From contig NW_027460345.1 of assembly GCF_050947875.1 (NCBI RefSeq), positions 36,404-100,403 of the forward strand: a stretch of 64,000 nucleotides of DNA, written 5' to 3'. Positions 22,044 to 33,843 of this stretch are shown here, piece after piece. Position numbers and translations under genes: made by a program. Origin of the DNA: Dermacentor variabilis. Taxonomy: Eukaryota > Arthropoda > Arachnida > Ixodida > Ixodidae. The notes below the pieces were generated by a model that was given only the letters and a program-made list of their open reading frames with translations, did not search any database and was not told the origin of the DNA. Numbering within the stretch: position 1 is the first letter of the stretch; the number at the start of each line of letters is the position of its first letter.

Positions 22044-24725
22044 GCATGCAAATGGTGCTTTTGGCAGTACGCGCACGTGGATTTCTACCAAACGACGTGA
22101 AAAGCATGCCGATACTGCTCTTTTTAGCACCCGTACGTGGATTTGTGCCAAAACGCGTTTTAAGCATGCACATGCATCTTTTGGTAGACGCGGACGCTGT
22201 TTTCTGCAAAATCACACGATATGCATGCACATGGTGCTTTTGGCAGAACGCGCACGTGGATTTCTACCAAACGACGTGAAAAGCATGCCAATGCTGATCT
22301 TTTTAGCACCCGCACATGGATTTGTGCCAAAACGCGTTTTAAGCATGCACATGCATGTTTTGGTAGTCGCGGACGTTGTTTTCTACAAAACCACACGATA
22401 TGCATGCAAAAGGTGCTTTTGGCAGAACGCGCACGTGGATTTCTACCAAACGACGTGAAAAGCATGCCGATGCTGCTCTTTTTAGCGCCCGCACATGGAT
22501 TTGTGCCAAAACGCGTTTTAAGCATGCGCATGCATCTTTTGGTAGACGCGGACGCAGTTTTCTGCAAAACCACACGATATGCATGCAAATGGTGCTTTTG
22601 GCAGAACGCGCGCGTGGATTTCTACCAAACGACGTGAAAAGCATGCCGATGCTGCTCTTTTTAGCCCCCGCACATGGATTTGTGCCAAAAGGCTTTTAAG
22701 CATGCACATGCATCTTTTGGTAGACGCTGGCGCTGTTTTCTGCAAAACCACACGATATGCATGCACATGGTGCTTTTGGGAGAACGCGCACGTGGATTTC
22801 TACCAAACGACGTGAAAAGCATGCCGATGCTCCTCTTTTTAGCACCCGCACATGGATTTGTGCCAAAACGCGTTTTAAGCATGTGCATGGATCTTTTGGT
22901 AGACGCGGACGCTGTTTTCTGCAAAACCACACGATATGCATGCAAATGGTGCTTTTGGCAGAACGCGCACGTGAATGTCTACCAAACGACGTGAAAAGCA
23001 TGCCGATGCTGCTCTTTTTAGCACCCGCACATGGATTTGTGCCAAAAGGCTTTTAAGCATCCACATGCATCTTTTGGTAGACGCGGACGTTGTTTTCTGC
23101 AAAACCACACGATATGCATGCAAATGGTGCTTTTGGCAGAACGCGCACGTAGATTTCTACCAAACGACGCGAAAAACATGCCGATGCTGCTCTTTATAGC
23201 ACCCGCACATGGATTTGCGCCAAAACGCATTTGAAGCATGCACATGCATCTTTTGGTAGACGCGGACGTTGTTTTCTGCAAAACCACACGATATGCATGC
23301 AAATGGTGCTTTTGGCAGAACGCGCACGTGGATTTCTACCAAACGACGTGAAAAGCATGCCGATGCTGCTCTTTTTAGCACCCGCACATGGATTTGTGCC
23401 AAAACGCGTTTTAAGCAGCACATGCATCTCTTGGTAGACGCGGACGCTGTTTTCTGCAAAACCACACGATATGCATGCAAATGGTGCTTTTGGCAGAACG
23501 CGCACGTGAATTTCTACCAAACGACGTGAAAAGCATGCCGATGCTGCTCTTTTTAGCACCCGCACATGGATTTGTGCCAAAACGCGTTTTAAGCATGCGC
23601 ATGGATCTTTTGGTAGACGCGGACGTTGTTTTCTGCAAAACCACACGATATGCATGCAAATGGTGCTTTTGGCAGAACGCGCACGTGGATTTCTACCAAA
23701 CGACGTGAAAAACATGCCGATGCTGCTCTTTTTAGCACCCGCACATGGATTTGTGCCAAAACGCGTTTTAAGCATGCGCATGGATCTTTTGGTAGACGCG
23801 GACGTTGTTTTCTGCAAAACCACACGATATGCATGCAAATGGTGCTTTTGGCAGAACGCGCACGTGGATTTCTACCAAACGACGTGAAAACCATGCCGAT
23901 GCTCCTCTTTTTAGCACCCGCACATGGATTTGTGCCAAAACGCGTTTTAAGCATGCACATGCATGTTTTGGTAGACGGAGACGTTGTTTTCTGCAAAACC
24001 ACACGATATGCATGCAAATGGTGCTTTTGGCAGAACGCGCGCGTGGATTTCTACCAAACGACGTGAAAAGCATGCCGAAGCTGCTCTTTTTAGCACCCGC
24101 ACATGGATTTGTGCCAAAACGCGTTTTAAGCATGCACATGCATATTTTGGTAGACGCGGACGTTGTTTTCTGCAAAACCACACGATACGCATGCAAATGG
24201 TGCTTTTGGCAGAACGCGCGCGTGGATTTCTACCGAACGACGTGAAAAGCATGCCGATGCTGCTGTTTTGAGCACCCGCACATGGATTTGTGCCAAAACG
24301 CGTTTTAAGCATGCGCATGCATATTTTGGTTGACGCGGACGTTGTTTTCTGCAAAACCACACAATATGCATGCAAATGGTGCTTTTGGGAGAACGCGCAC
24401 GTGAATTTCTACCAAACGACGTGAAAAGCATGCCGATGCTGCTCTTTTTAGCACCCGCACATGGATTTGTGCCAAAACGCGTTTTAAGCATGCACATGCA
24501 TCTTTTGGTAGACGCGAACGTTGTTTTCTGCAAAACCACACTATATGCATGCAAATGGTGCTTTCGGCAGAACGCGCGCGTGGATTTCTACCAAACGATG
24601 TGAAAAGCATGCCGAAGCTGCTCTTTTTAGCACCCGCACATGGATTTGTGCCAAAACGCGTTTTAAGCATGCACATGCATCTTTTGGTAGACACGGACGT
24701 TGTTTTCTGCAAAACCACACGATAT
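22044..24725 (+). repeat. HOR unit 8: 15 monomers, 2,682 bp
   Basis: Tags at 22,111 and 24,793; same length as unit 7. The left part follows units 6 and 7. The right part introduces GACGCGAACGTTG with CACACTATATG and CTTTCGGCAG (about 24,510-24,565), variants that characterise domain C. Confidence 0.8.
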
Positions 24726-27229
24726 GCATGCAAATGGTGCTTTTGGCAGAACGCGCGCGTGGATTTCTACCAAACGACGTGAAAAGCATGCCGATACTGC
24801 TCTTTTTAGCACCCGTACGTGGATTTGTGCCAAAACGCGTTTTAAGCATGCACATGCATCTTTTGGTAGACGCGGACGCTGTTTTCTGCAAAACCACATG
24901 ATATGCATGCACATGGTGCTTTTGGCAGAACGCGCACGTGGATTTCTACCAAACGACATGAAAAGCATGCCGATACTGCTCTTTTTAGCACCCGCACATG
25001 GATTTGTGCCAAAACGCTTTTTAAGCATGCACATACATCTTTTGGTAGACGCGGACGTTGTTTTCTGCAAAACCACACGATATGCATGCAAAAGGTGCTT
25101 TTGGCAGAACGCGCACGTGGATTTCTACCAAACGAGGGAAAAAGCATGCCGATGCTGCTCTTTTTAGCACCCGCACATGGATTTGTGCCAAAACGCGTTT
25201 TAAGCATGCACATGCATCTTTTGGTAGACACGGACGTTGTTTTCTCCAAAACCACACGATGTGCATGCAAATGGTGCTTTTGGCAGAACGCGCACGTGGA
25301 TTTCTACCAAACGACGTGAAAAGCATGCCGATGCTCCTCTTTTTAGCACCCGCACATGGATTTGTGCCAAAACGCATTTTAAGCATGCACATGCATCTTT
25401 TGGTAACGCGGACGTTGTTTTCTGCAAAACCACACGATATGCATGCAAATGGTGCTTTTGGCAGAACGCGCTCGTGAATTTCTACCAAACGACGAGAAAA
25501 GCATGCCGATGCTGCTCTTTTTAGCACCCGCACATGGATTTGTGCCAAAACGCGTTTTAAGCATGCGCATGGATCTTTTGGTAGACGCGGACGTTGTTTT
25601 CTGCAAAACCACACGATATGCATGCAAATGGTGCTTTTGGCAGAACGCGCACGTGGATTTCTACCAAACGACGTGAAAAACATGCCGATGCTGCTCTTTT
25701 TAGCACCCGCCCATGGATTTGTGCCAAAACGCGTTTTGAGCATGCGCATGGATCTTTTGGTAGACGCGGACGTTGTTTTCTGCAAAACCACACGATATGC
25801 ATGCAAATGGTGCTTTTGGCAGAACGCGCACGTGGATTTCTACCAAACGACGTGAAAACCATGACGATGCTGCTCTTTTTAGCACCCGCACATGGATTTG
25901 TGCCAAAACGCGTTTTAAGCATGCACATGCATGTTTTGGTAGACGCGGACGTTGTTTTCTGCAAAACCACACGATATGCATGCAAATGGTGCTTTTGGCA
26001 GAACGCGCGCGTGGATTTCTACCAAACGACGTGAAAAGCATGCCGAAGCTGCTCTTTTTAGCACCCGTACGTGGATTTGTGCCAAAACGCGTTTTAAGCA
26101 TGCACATGAATCTTTTGGTAGACGCGGACGCTGTTTTCTGCAAAACCACACGATATGCATGCACATGGTGCTTTTGGCAGAACGCGCACGTGGATTTCTA
26201 CCAAACGACGTGAAAAGCATGCCAATGCTGCTCTTTTTAGCACCCGCACATGGATTTGTGCCAAAACGCGTTTTAAGCATGCACATGCATCTTTTGGTAG
26301 ACACGGACGTTGTTTTCTGCAAAACCACACGATATGCATGCAAATGGTGCTTTTGGCAGAACGCGCGCGTGGATTTCTACCAAACGACGTGAAAAGCATG
26401 CCGATGCTGCTATTTTTAGCACCCGCACATGGATTTGTGCCAAAACACGTTTGAAGCATGCACATGCATCTTTTGGTAGACGCGGACGTTGTTTTCTGCA
26501 AAACAACACGATATGCATGCAAATGGCGCTTTTGTCAGAACGCCCACGTGGATTTCTACCAAACGACGTGAAAAGCATGACAATGCTGCTCTTTTTAGCA
26601 CCCGCACATGGATTTGTGCCAAAACGCGTTTTAAGCAGCACATGCATCTTTTGGTAGACGCGGACGCTGTTTTCTGCAAAACCACACGATATGCATGCAA
26701 ATGGTGCTTTTGGCAGAACGCGCGCGTGGATTTCTACCAAACGACGTGAAAAGCATGCCGAAGCTGCTCTTTTTAGCACCCGTACGTGGATTTGTGCCAA
26801 AACGCGTTTTAAGCATGCACATGCATCTTTTGGTAGACGCGGACGCTGTTTTCTGCAAAACCACACGATATGCATGCAAATGGTGCTTTTGGGAGAACGC
26901 GCACGTGAATTTCTACCAAACGACGTGAAAAGCATGCCGATGCTGCTCTTTTTAGCACCCGCACATGGATTTGTGCCAAAACGCGTTTTAAGCATGCACA
27001 TGCATCTTTTGGTAGACGCGAACGTTGTTTTCTGCAAAACCACACTATATGCATGCAAATGGTGCTTTCGGCAGAACGCGCGCGTGGATTTCTACCAAAC
27101 GATGTGAAAAGCCTGCCGAAGTTGCTCTTTTTAGCACCCGCACATGGATTTGTGCCAAAACGCGTTTTAAGCATGCACATGCATCTTTTGGTAGACACGG
27201 ACGTTGTTTTCTGCAAAACCACACGATAT
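24726..27229 (+). repeat. HOR unit 9: 14 monomers, 2,504 bp
   Basis: Tags at 24,793 and 27,297. Private features are CCAAACGAGGGAAAAAGC near 25,131 (other copies read GAGGTAAAAAGC) and a 1-bp deletion near 25,404 (TTGGTAACGCGG instead of TTGGTAGACGCGG). Confidence 0.8.
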
Positions 27230-28838
27230 GCATGCAAATGGTGCTTTTGGCAGAACGCGCGCGTGGATTTCTACCAAACGACGTGAAAAGCATGCCGATA
27301 CTGCTCTTTTTAGCACCCGTACGTGGATTTGTGCCAAAACGCGTTTTAAGCATGCACATGCATCTTTTGGTAGACGCGGACGCTGTTTTCTGCAAAACCA
27401 CATGATATGCATGCACATGGTGCTTTTGGCAGAACGCGCACGTGGATTTCTACCAAACGACGTGAAAAGCATGCCGATACTGCTCTTTTTAGCACCCGCA
27501 CATGGATTTGTGCCAAAACGCGTTTTAAGCATGCACATACATCTTTTGGTAGACGCGGACGTTGTTTTCTGCAAAACCACACGATATGCATGCAAATGGT
27601 GCTTTTGGCAGAACGCGCACGTGGATTTCTACCAAACGACGTGAAAAGCATGGCGATGCTGCTCTTTTTAGCACCCGCACATGTATTTGTGCCAAAACGC
27701 GTTTTAAGCATGAGCATGCTACTTTTGGTAGACGCGGACGTTGTTTTCTGCAAAACCACACGATATGCATGCAAAAGGTGCTTTTGGCAGAACGCGCACG
27801 TGGATTTCTACCAAACGAGGTAAAAAGCATGCCGATGCTGCTCTTTTTAGCACCCGCACATGGATTTGTGCCAAAACGCGTTTTAAGCATGCACATGCAT
27901 CTTTTGGTAGACACGGACGTTGTTTTCTCCGAAACCACACGATGTGCATGCAAATGGTGCTTTTGGCAGAACGCGCGCGTGGATTTCTACCAAACGACGT
28001 GAAAAGCATGCCGATGCTGCTCTTTTTAGCACCCGCACATGGATTTTTGCCAAAAGGCTTTTAAGCATGCACATGCATCTTTTGGTAGACGCGGGCGTTG
28101 TTTTCTGCAAAACCACACGATATGCATGCAAATGGTGCTTTTGGCAGAACGCGCACGTGGATTTCTACCAAACGACGTGAAAAGCATGCCAATGCTGCTC
28201 TTTTTAGCACCCGCACATGGATTTGTGCCAAAACGCGTTTGAAGCATGCACATGCATCTTTTGGTAGACGCGGACGTTGTTTTCTGCAAAACCACACGAT
28301 ATGCATGCAAATGGTGCTTTTGGCAGAACGCGCACGTGGATTTCTACCAAACGACGTGAAAAGCATGCCAATGCTGCTCTTTTTAGCACCCGCGCATGGA
28401 TTTGTGCCAAAACGCGTTTTAAGCAGCACATGCATCTCTTGGTAGACGCGGACGCTGTTTTCTGTAAAACCACACGATATGCATGCAAATGGTGCTTTTG
28501 GCAGAACGCGCTCGTGAATTTCTACCAAACGACGAGAAAAGCATGCCGATGCTGCTCTTTTTAGCACCCGCACATGGATTTGTGCCAAAACGCGTTTTAA
28601 GCATGCGCATGGATCTTTTGGTAGACGCGAACGTTGTTTTCTGCAAAACCACACTATATGCATGCAAATGGTGCTTTCGGCAGAACGCGCGCGTGGATTT
28701 CTACCAAACGATGTGAAAAGCCTGCCGAAGTTGCTCTTTTTAGCACCCGCACATGGATTTGTGCCAAAACGCGTTTTAAGCATGCACATGCATCTTTTGG
28801 TAGACACGGACGTTGTTTTCTGCAAAACCACACGATAT
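27230..28838 (+). repeat. HOR unit 10: 9 monomers, 1,609 bp, contracted
   Basis: Tags at 27,297 and 28,906. About 1.3 kb of it matches the start of unit 11 at offset 1,609 with only a few differences (CATGGCGATG near 27,650; ATTTTTGCC near 28,044). It then joins directly to the GACGCGAACGTTG monomer. The join lies at 28,612-28,630, so the five monomers present at this point in unit 11 are missing. Confidence 0.85.
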
Positions 28839-31341
28839 GCATGCAAATGGTGCTTTTGGCAGAACGCGCGCGTGGATTTCTACCAAACGACGTGAAAAGC
28901 ATGCCGATACTGCTCTTTTTAGCACCCGTACGTGGATTTGTGCCAAAACGCGTTTTAAGCATGCACATGCATCTTTTGGTAGACGCGGACGCTGTTTTCT
29001 GCAAAACCACATGATATGCATGCACATGGTGCTTTTGGCAGAACGCGCACGTGGATTTCTACCAAACGACGTGAAAAGCATGCCGATACTGCTCTTTTTA
29101 GCACCCGCACATGGATTTGTGCCAAAACGCGTTTTAAGCATGCACATACATCTTTTGGTAGACGCGGACGTTGTTTTCTGCAAAACCACACGATATGCAT
29201 GCAAATGGTGCTTTTGGCAGAACGCGCACGTGGATTTCTACCAAACGACGTGAAAAGCATGCCGATGCTGCTCTTTTTAGCACCCGCACATGTATTTGTG
29301 CCAAAACGTGTTTTAAGCATGAGCATGCTACTTTTGGTAGACGCGGACGTTGTTTTCTGCAAAACCACACGATATGCATGCAAAAGGTGCTTTTGGCAGA
29401 ACGCGCACGTGGATTTCTACCAAACGAGGTAAAAAGCATGCCGATGCTGCTCTTTTTAGCACCCGCACATGGATTTGTGCCAAAACGCGTTTTAAGCATG
29501 CACATGCATCTTTTGGTAGACACGGACGTTGTTTTCTCCGAAACCACACGATGTGCATGCAAATGGTGCTTTTGGCAGAACGCGCGCGTGGATTTCTACC
29601 AAACGACGTGAAAAGCATGCCGATGCTGCTCTTTTTAGCACCCGCACATGGATTTGTGCCAAAAGGCTTTTAAGCATGCACATGCATCTTTTGGTAGACG
29701 CGGGCGTTGTTTTCTGCAAAACCACACGATATGCATGCAAATGGTGCTTTTGGCAGAACGCGCACGTGGATTTCTACCAAACGACGTGAAAAGCATGCCA
29801 ATGCTGCTCTTTTTAGCACCCGCACATGGATTTGTGCCAAAACGCGTTTGAAGCATGCACATGCATCTTTTGGTAGACGCGGACGTTGTTTTCTGCAAAA
29901 CCACACGATATGCATGCAAATGGTGCTTTTGGCAGAACGCGCACGTGGATTTCTACCAAACGACGTGAAAAGCATGCCAATGCTGCTCTTTTTAGCACCC
30001 GCGCATGGATTTGTGCCAAAACGCGTTTTAAGCAGCACATGCATCTCTTGGTAGACGCGGACGCTGTTTTCTGTAAAACCACACGATATGCATGCAAATG
30101 GTGCTTTTGGCAGAACGCGCTCGTGAATTTCTACCAAACGACGAGAAAAGCATGCCGATGCTGCTCTTTTTAGCACCCGCACATGGATTTGTGCCAAAAC
30201 GCGTTTTAAGCATGCGCATGGATCTTTTGGTAGACGCGGACGTTGTTGTCTGCAAAACCACACGATATGCATGCAAATGGTGCTTTTGGCAGAACGCGCA
30301 CGTGGATTTCTACCAAACGACGTGAAAAACATGCCGATGCTGCTCTTTTTAGCACCCGCACATGGATTTGTGCCAAAACGCGTTTTAAGCATGCACATGC
30401 ATCTTTTGGTAGACACGGACGTTGTTTTCTGCAAAACCACACGATATGCATGCAAATGGTGCTTTTGGCAGAACGCGCGCGTGGATTTCTACCAAACGAC
30501 GTGAAAAGCATGCCGATGCTGCTATTTTTAGCACCCGCACATGGATTTGTGCCAAAACACGTTTGAAGCATGCACATGCATCTTTTGGTAGACGCGGACG
30601 TTGTTTTCTGCAAAACAACACGATATGCATGCAAATGGCGCTTTTGTCAGAACGCCCACGTGGATTTCTACCAAACGACGTGAAAAGCATGACAATGCTG
30701 CTCTTTTTAGCACCCGCACATGGATTTGTGCCAAAACGCGTTTTAAGCAGCACATGCATCTTTTGGTAGACGCGGACGCTGTTTTCTGCAAAACCACACG
30801 ATATGCATGCAAATGGTGCTTTTGGCAGAACGCGCGCGTGGATTTCTACCAAACGACGTGAAAAGCATGCCGAAGCTGCTCTTTTTAGCACCCGTACGTG
30901 GATTTGTGCCAAAACGCGTTTTAAGCATGCACATGCATCTTTTGGTAGACGCGGACGCTGTTTTCTGCAAAACCACACGATATGCATGCAAATGGTGCTT
31001 TTGGGAGAACGCGCACGTGAATTTCTACCAAACGACGTGAAAAGCATGCCGATGCTGCTCTTTTTAGCACCCGCACATGGATTTGTGCCAAAACGCGTTT
31101 TAAGCATGCACATGCATCTTTTGGTAGACGCGAACGTTGTTTTCTGCAAAACCACACTATATGCATGCAAATGGTGCTTTCGGCAGAACGCGCGCGTGGA
31201 TTTCTACCAAACGATGTGAAAAGCCTGCCGAAGTTGCTCTTTTTAGCACCCGCACATGGATTTGTGCCAAAACGCGTTTTAAGCATGCACATGCATCTTT
31301 TGGTAGACACGGACGTTGTTTTCTGCAAAACCACACGATAT
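28839..31341 (+). repeat. HOR unit 11: 14 monomers, 2,503 bp
   Basis: Tags at 28,906 and 31,409. It holds the full series in order: GAGGTAAAAAGC, TTCTCCGAAACC, GGGCGTTG, AAGCAGCACATG, GCGCATGGATC with GTTGTTGTCTGC (30,244), GCTATTTTTAGC and CGAACGTTG. It is the best reference unit for domain C. Confidence 0.85.
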
Positions 31342-33843
31342 GCATGCAAATGGTGCATTTGGCAGAACGCGCGCGTGGATTTCTACCAAACGACGTGAAA
31401 AGCATGCCGATACTGCTCTTTTTAGCACCCGTACGTGGATTTGTGCCAAAACGCGTTTTAAGCATGCACATGCATCTTTTGGTAGACGCGGACGCTGTTT
31501 TCTGCAAAACCACATGATATGCATGCACATGGTGCTTTTGGCAGAACGCGCACGTGGATTTCTACCAAACGACGTGAAAAGCATGCCGATACTGCTCTTT
31601 TTAGCACCCGCACATGGATTTGTGCCAAAACGCGTTTTAAGCATGCACATACATTTTTTGGTAGACGCGGACGTTGTTTTCTGCAAAACCACACGATATG
31701 CATGCAAATGGTGCTTTTGGCAGAACGCGCACGTGGATTTCTACCAAACGACGTGAAAAGCATGCCGATGCTGCTCTTTTTAGCACCCGCACATGTATTT
31801 GTGCCAAAACGCGTTTTAAGCATGAGCATGCTACTTTTGGTAGACGCGGACGTTGTTTTCTGCAAAACCACACGATATGCATGCAAAAGGTGCTTTTGGC
31901 AGAACGCGCACGTGGATTTCTACCAAACGAGGTAAAAAGCATGCCGATGCTGCTCTTTTTAGCACCCGCACATGGATTTGTGCCAAAACGCGTTTTAAGC
32001 ATGCACATGCATCTTTTGGTAGACACGGACGTTGTTTTCTCCGAAACCACACGATGTGCATGCAAATGGTGCTTTTGGCAGAACGCGCGCGTGGATTTCT
32101 ACCAAACGACGTGAAAAGCATGCCGATGCTGCTCTTTTTAGCACCCGCACATGGATTTGTGCCAAAAGGCTTTTAAGCATGCACATGCATCTTTTGGTAG
32201 ACGCGGGCGTTGTTTTCTGCAAAACCACACGATATGCATGCAAATGGTGCTTTTGGCAGAACGCGCACGTGGATTTCTACCAAACGACGTGAAAAGCATG
32301 CCAATGCTGCTCTTTTTAGCACCCGCACATGGATTTGTGCCAAAACGCGTTTGAAGCATGCACATGCATCTTTTGGTAGACGCGGACGTTGTTTTCTGCA
32401 AAACCACACGATATGCATGCAAATGGTGCTTTTGGCAGAACGCGCACGTGGATTTCTACCAAACGACGTGAAAAGCATGCCAATGCTGCTCTTTTTAGCA
32501 CCCGCGCATGGATTTGTGCCAAAACGCGTTTTAAGCAGCACATGCATCTCTTGGTAGACGCGGACGCTGTTTTCTGTAAAACCACACGATATGCATGCAA
32601 ATGGTGCTTTTGGCAGAACGCGCTCGTGAATTTCTACCAAACGACGAGAAAAGCATGCCGATGCTGCTCTTTTTAGCACCCGCACATGGATTTGTGCCAA
32701 AACGCGTTTTAAGCATGCGCATGGATCTTTTGGTAGACGCGGACGTTGTTGTCTGCAAAACCACACGATATGCATGCAAATGGTGCTTTTGGCAGAACGC
32801 GCACGTGGATTTCTACCAAACGACGTGAAAAACATGCCGATGCTGCTCTTTTTAGCACCCGCACATGGATTTGTGCCAAAACGCGTTTTAAGCATGCGCA
32901 TGCATCTTTTGGTAGACACGGACGTTGTTTTCTCCGAAACCACACGATGTGCATGCAAATGGTGCTTTTGGCAGAACGCGCGCGTGGATTTCTACCAAAC
33001 GACGTGAAAAGCATGCCGATGCTGCTCTTTTTAGCACCCGCACATGGATTTGTGCCAAAAGGCTTTTAAGCATGCACATGCATCTTTTGGTAGACGCGGG
33101 CGTTGTTTTCTGCAAAACCACACGATATGCATGCAAATGGTGCTTTTGGCAGAACGCGCACGTGGATTTCTACCAAACGACGTGAAAAGCATGCCAATGC
33201 TGCTCTTTTTAGCACCCGCACATGGATTTGTGCCAAAACGCGTTTGAAGCATGCACATGCATCTTTTGGTAGACGCGGACGTTGTTTTCTGCAAAACCAC
33301 ACGATATGCATGCAAATGGTGCTTTTGGCAGAACGCGCACGTGGATTTCTACCAAACGACGTGAAAAGCATGCCAATGCTGCTCTTTTTAGCACCCGCGC
33401 ATGGATTTGTGCCAAAACGCGTTTTAAGCAGCACATGCATCTCTTGGTAGACGCGGACGCTGTTTTCTGTAAAACCACACGATATGCATGCAAATGGTGC
33501 TTTTGGCAGAACGCGCTCGTGAATTTCTACCAAACGACGAGAAAAGCATGCCGATGCTGCTCTTTTTAGCACCCGCACATGGATTTGTGCCAAAACGCGT
33601 TTTAAGCATGCGCATGGATCTTTTGGTAGACGCGGACGTTGTTGTCTGCAAAACCACACGATATGCATGCAAATGGTGCTTTTGGCAGAACGCGCACGTG
33701 GATTTCTACCAAACGACGTGAAAAACATGCCGATGCTGCTCTTTTTAGCACCCGCACATGGATTTGTGCCAAAACGCGTTTTAAGCATGCACATGCATCT
33801 TTTGGTAGACACGGACGTTGTTTTCTGCAAAACCACACGATAT
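31342..33843 (+). repeat. HOR unit 12: 14 monomers, 2,502 bp, with internal duplication
   Basis: Tags at 31,409 and 33,911. Although it has the same monomer count as unit 11, its content differs. The five-monomer series with TTCTCCGAAACC, GGGCGTTG, AAGCAGCACATG and GTTGTTGTCTGC appears twice at an offset of 893 bp, and the GCTATTTTTAGC and CGAACGTTG monomers are missing. Equal length therefore hides a gain and a loss. Confidence 0.8.
31960..33745 (+). repeat. Five-monomer tandem duplication (2 x 893 bp)
   Basis: TTCTCCGAAACC lies near 32,038 and 32,931. GGGCGTTG lies near 32,206 and 33,099. AAGCAGCACATG lies near 32,534 and 33,427. GTTGTTGTCTGC lies near 32,746 and 33,639. All pairs are 893 bp apart. 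The join between copies lies between 32,831 (AACATGCC, left type) and about 32,934 (TTCTCCG, right type), and includes a GCGCATGCAT variant at 32,896. Confidence 0.8.

Larger units (their letters stand above)
10365..24725 (+). repeat. Array domain B (short-monomer HORs)
   Basis: Marked by two 178-bp monomer classes: AAAAGGCTTTTAAGC instead of AAAACGCGTTTTAAGC, and AAGCAGCACATGC instead of AAGCATGCACATGC. Other markers are CTCCTC in B, CATATTTTGG, GGAGAACGCGC and CAGTACGCGC. A segment from about 10.4 to 11.5 kb recurs at 13.6-14.7 kb at an offset of 3,214 bp. Left boundary approximate. Confidence 0.8.
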
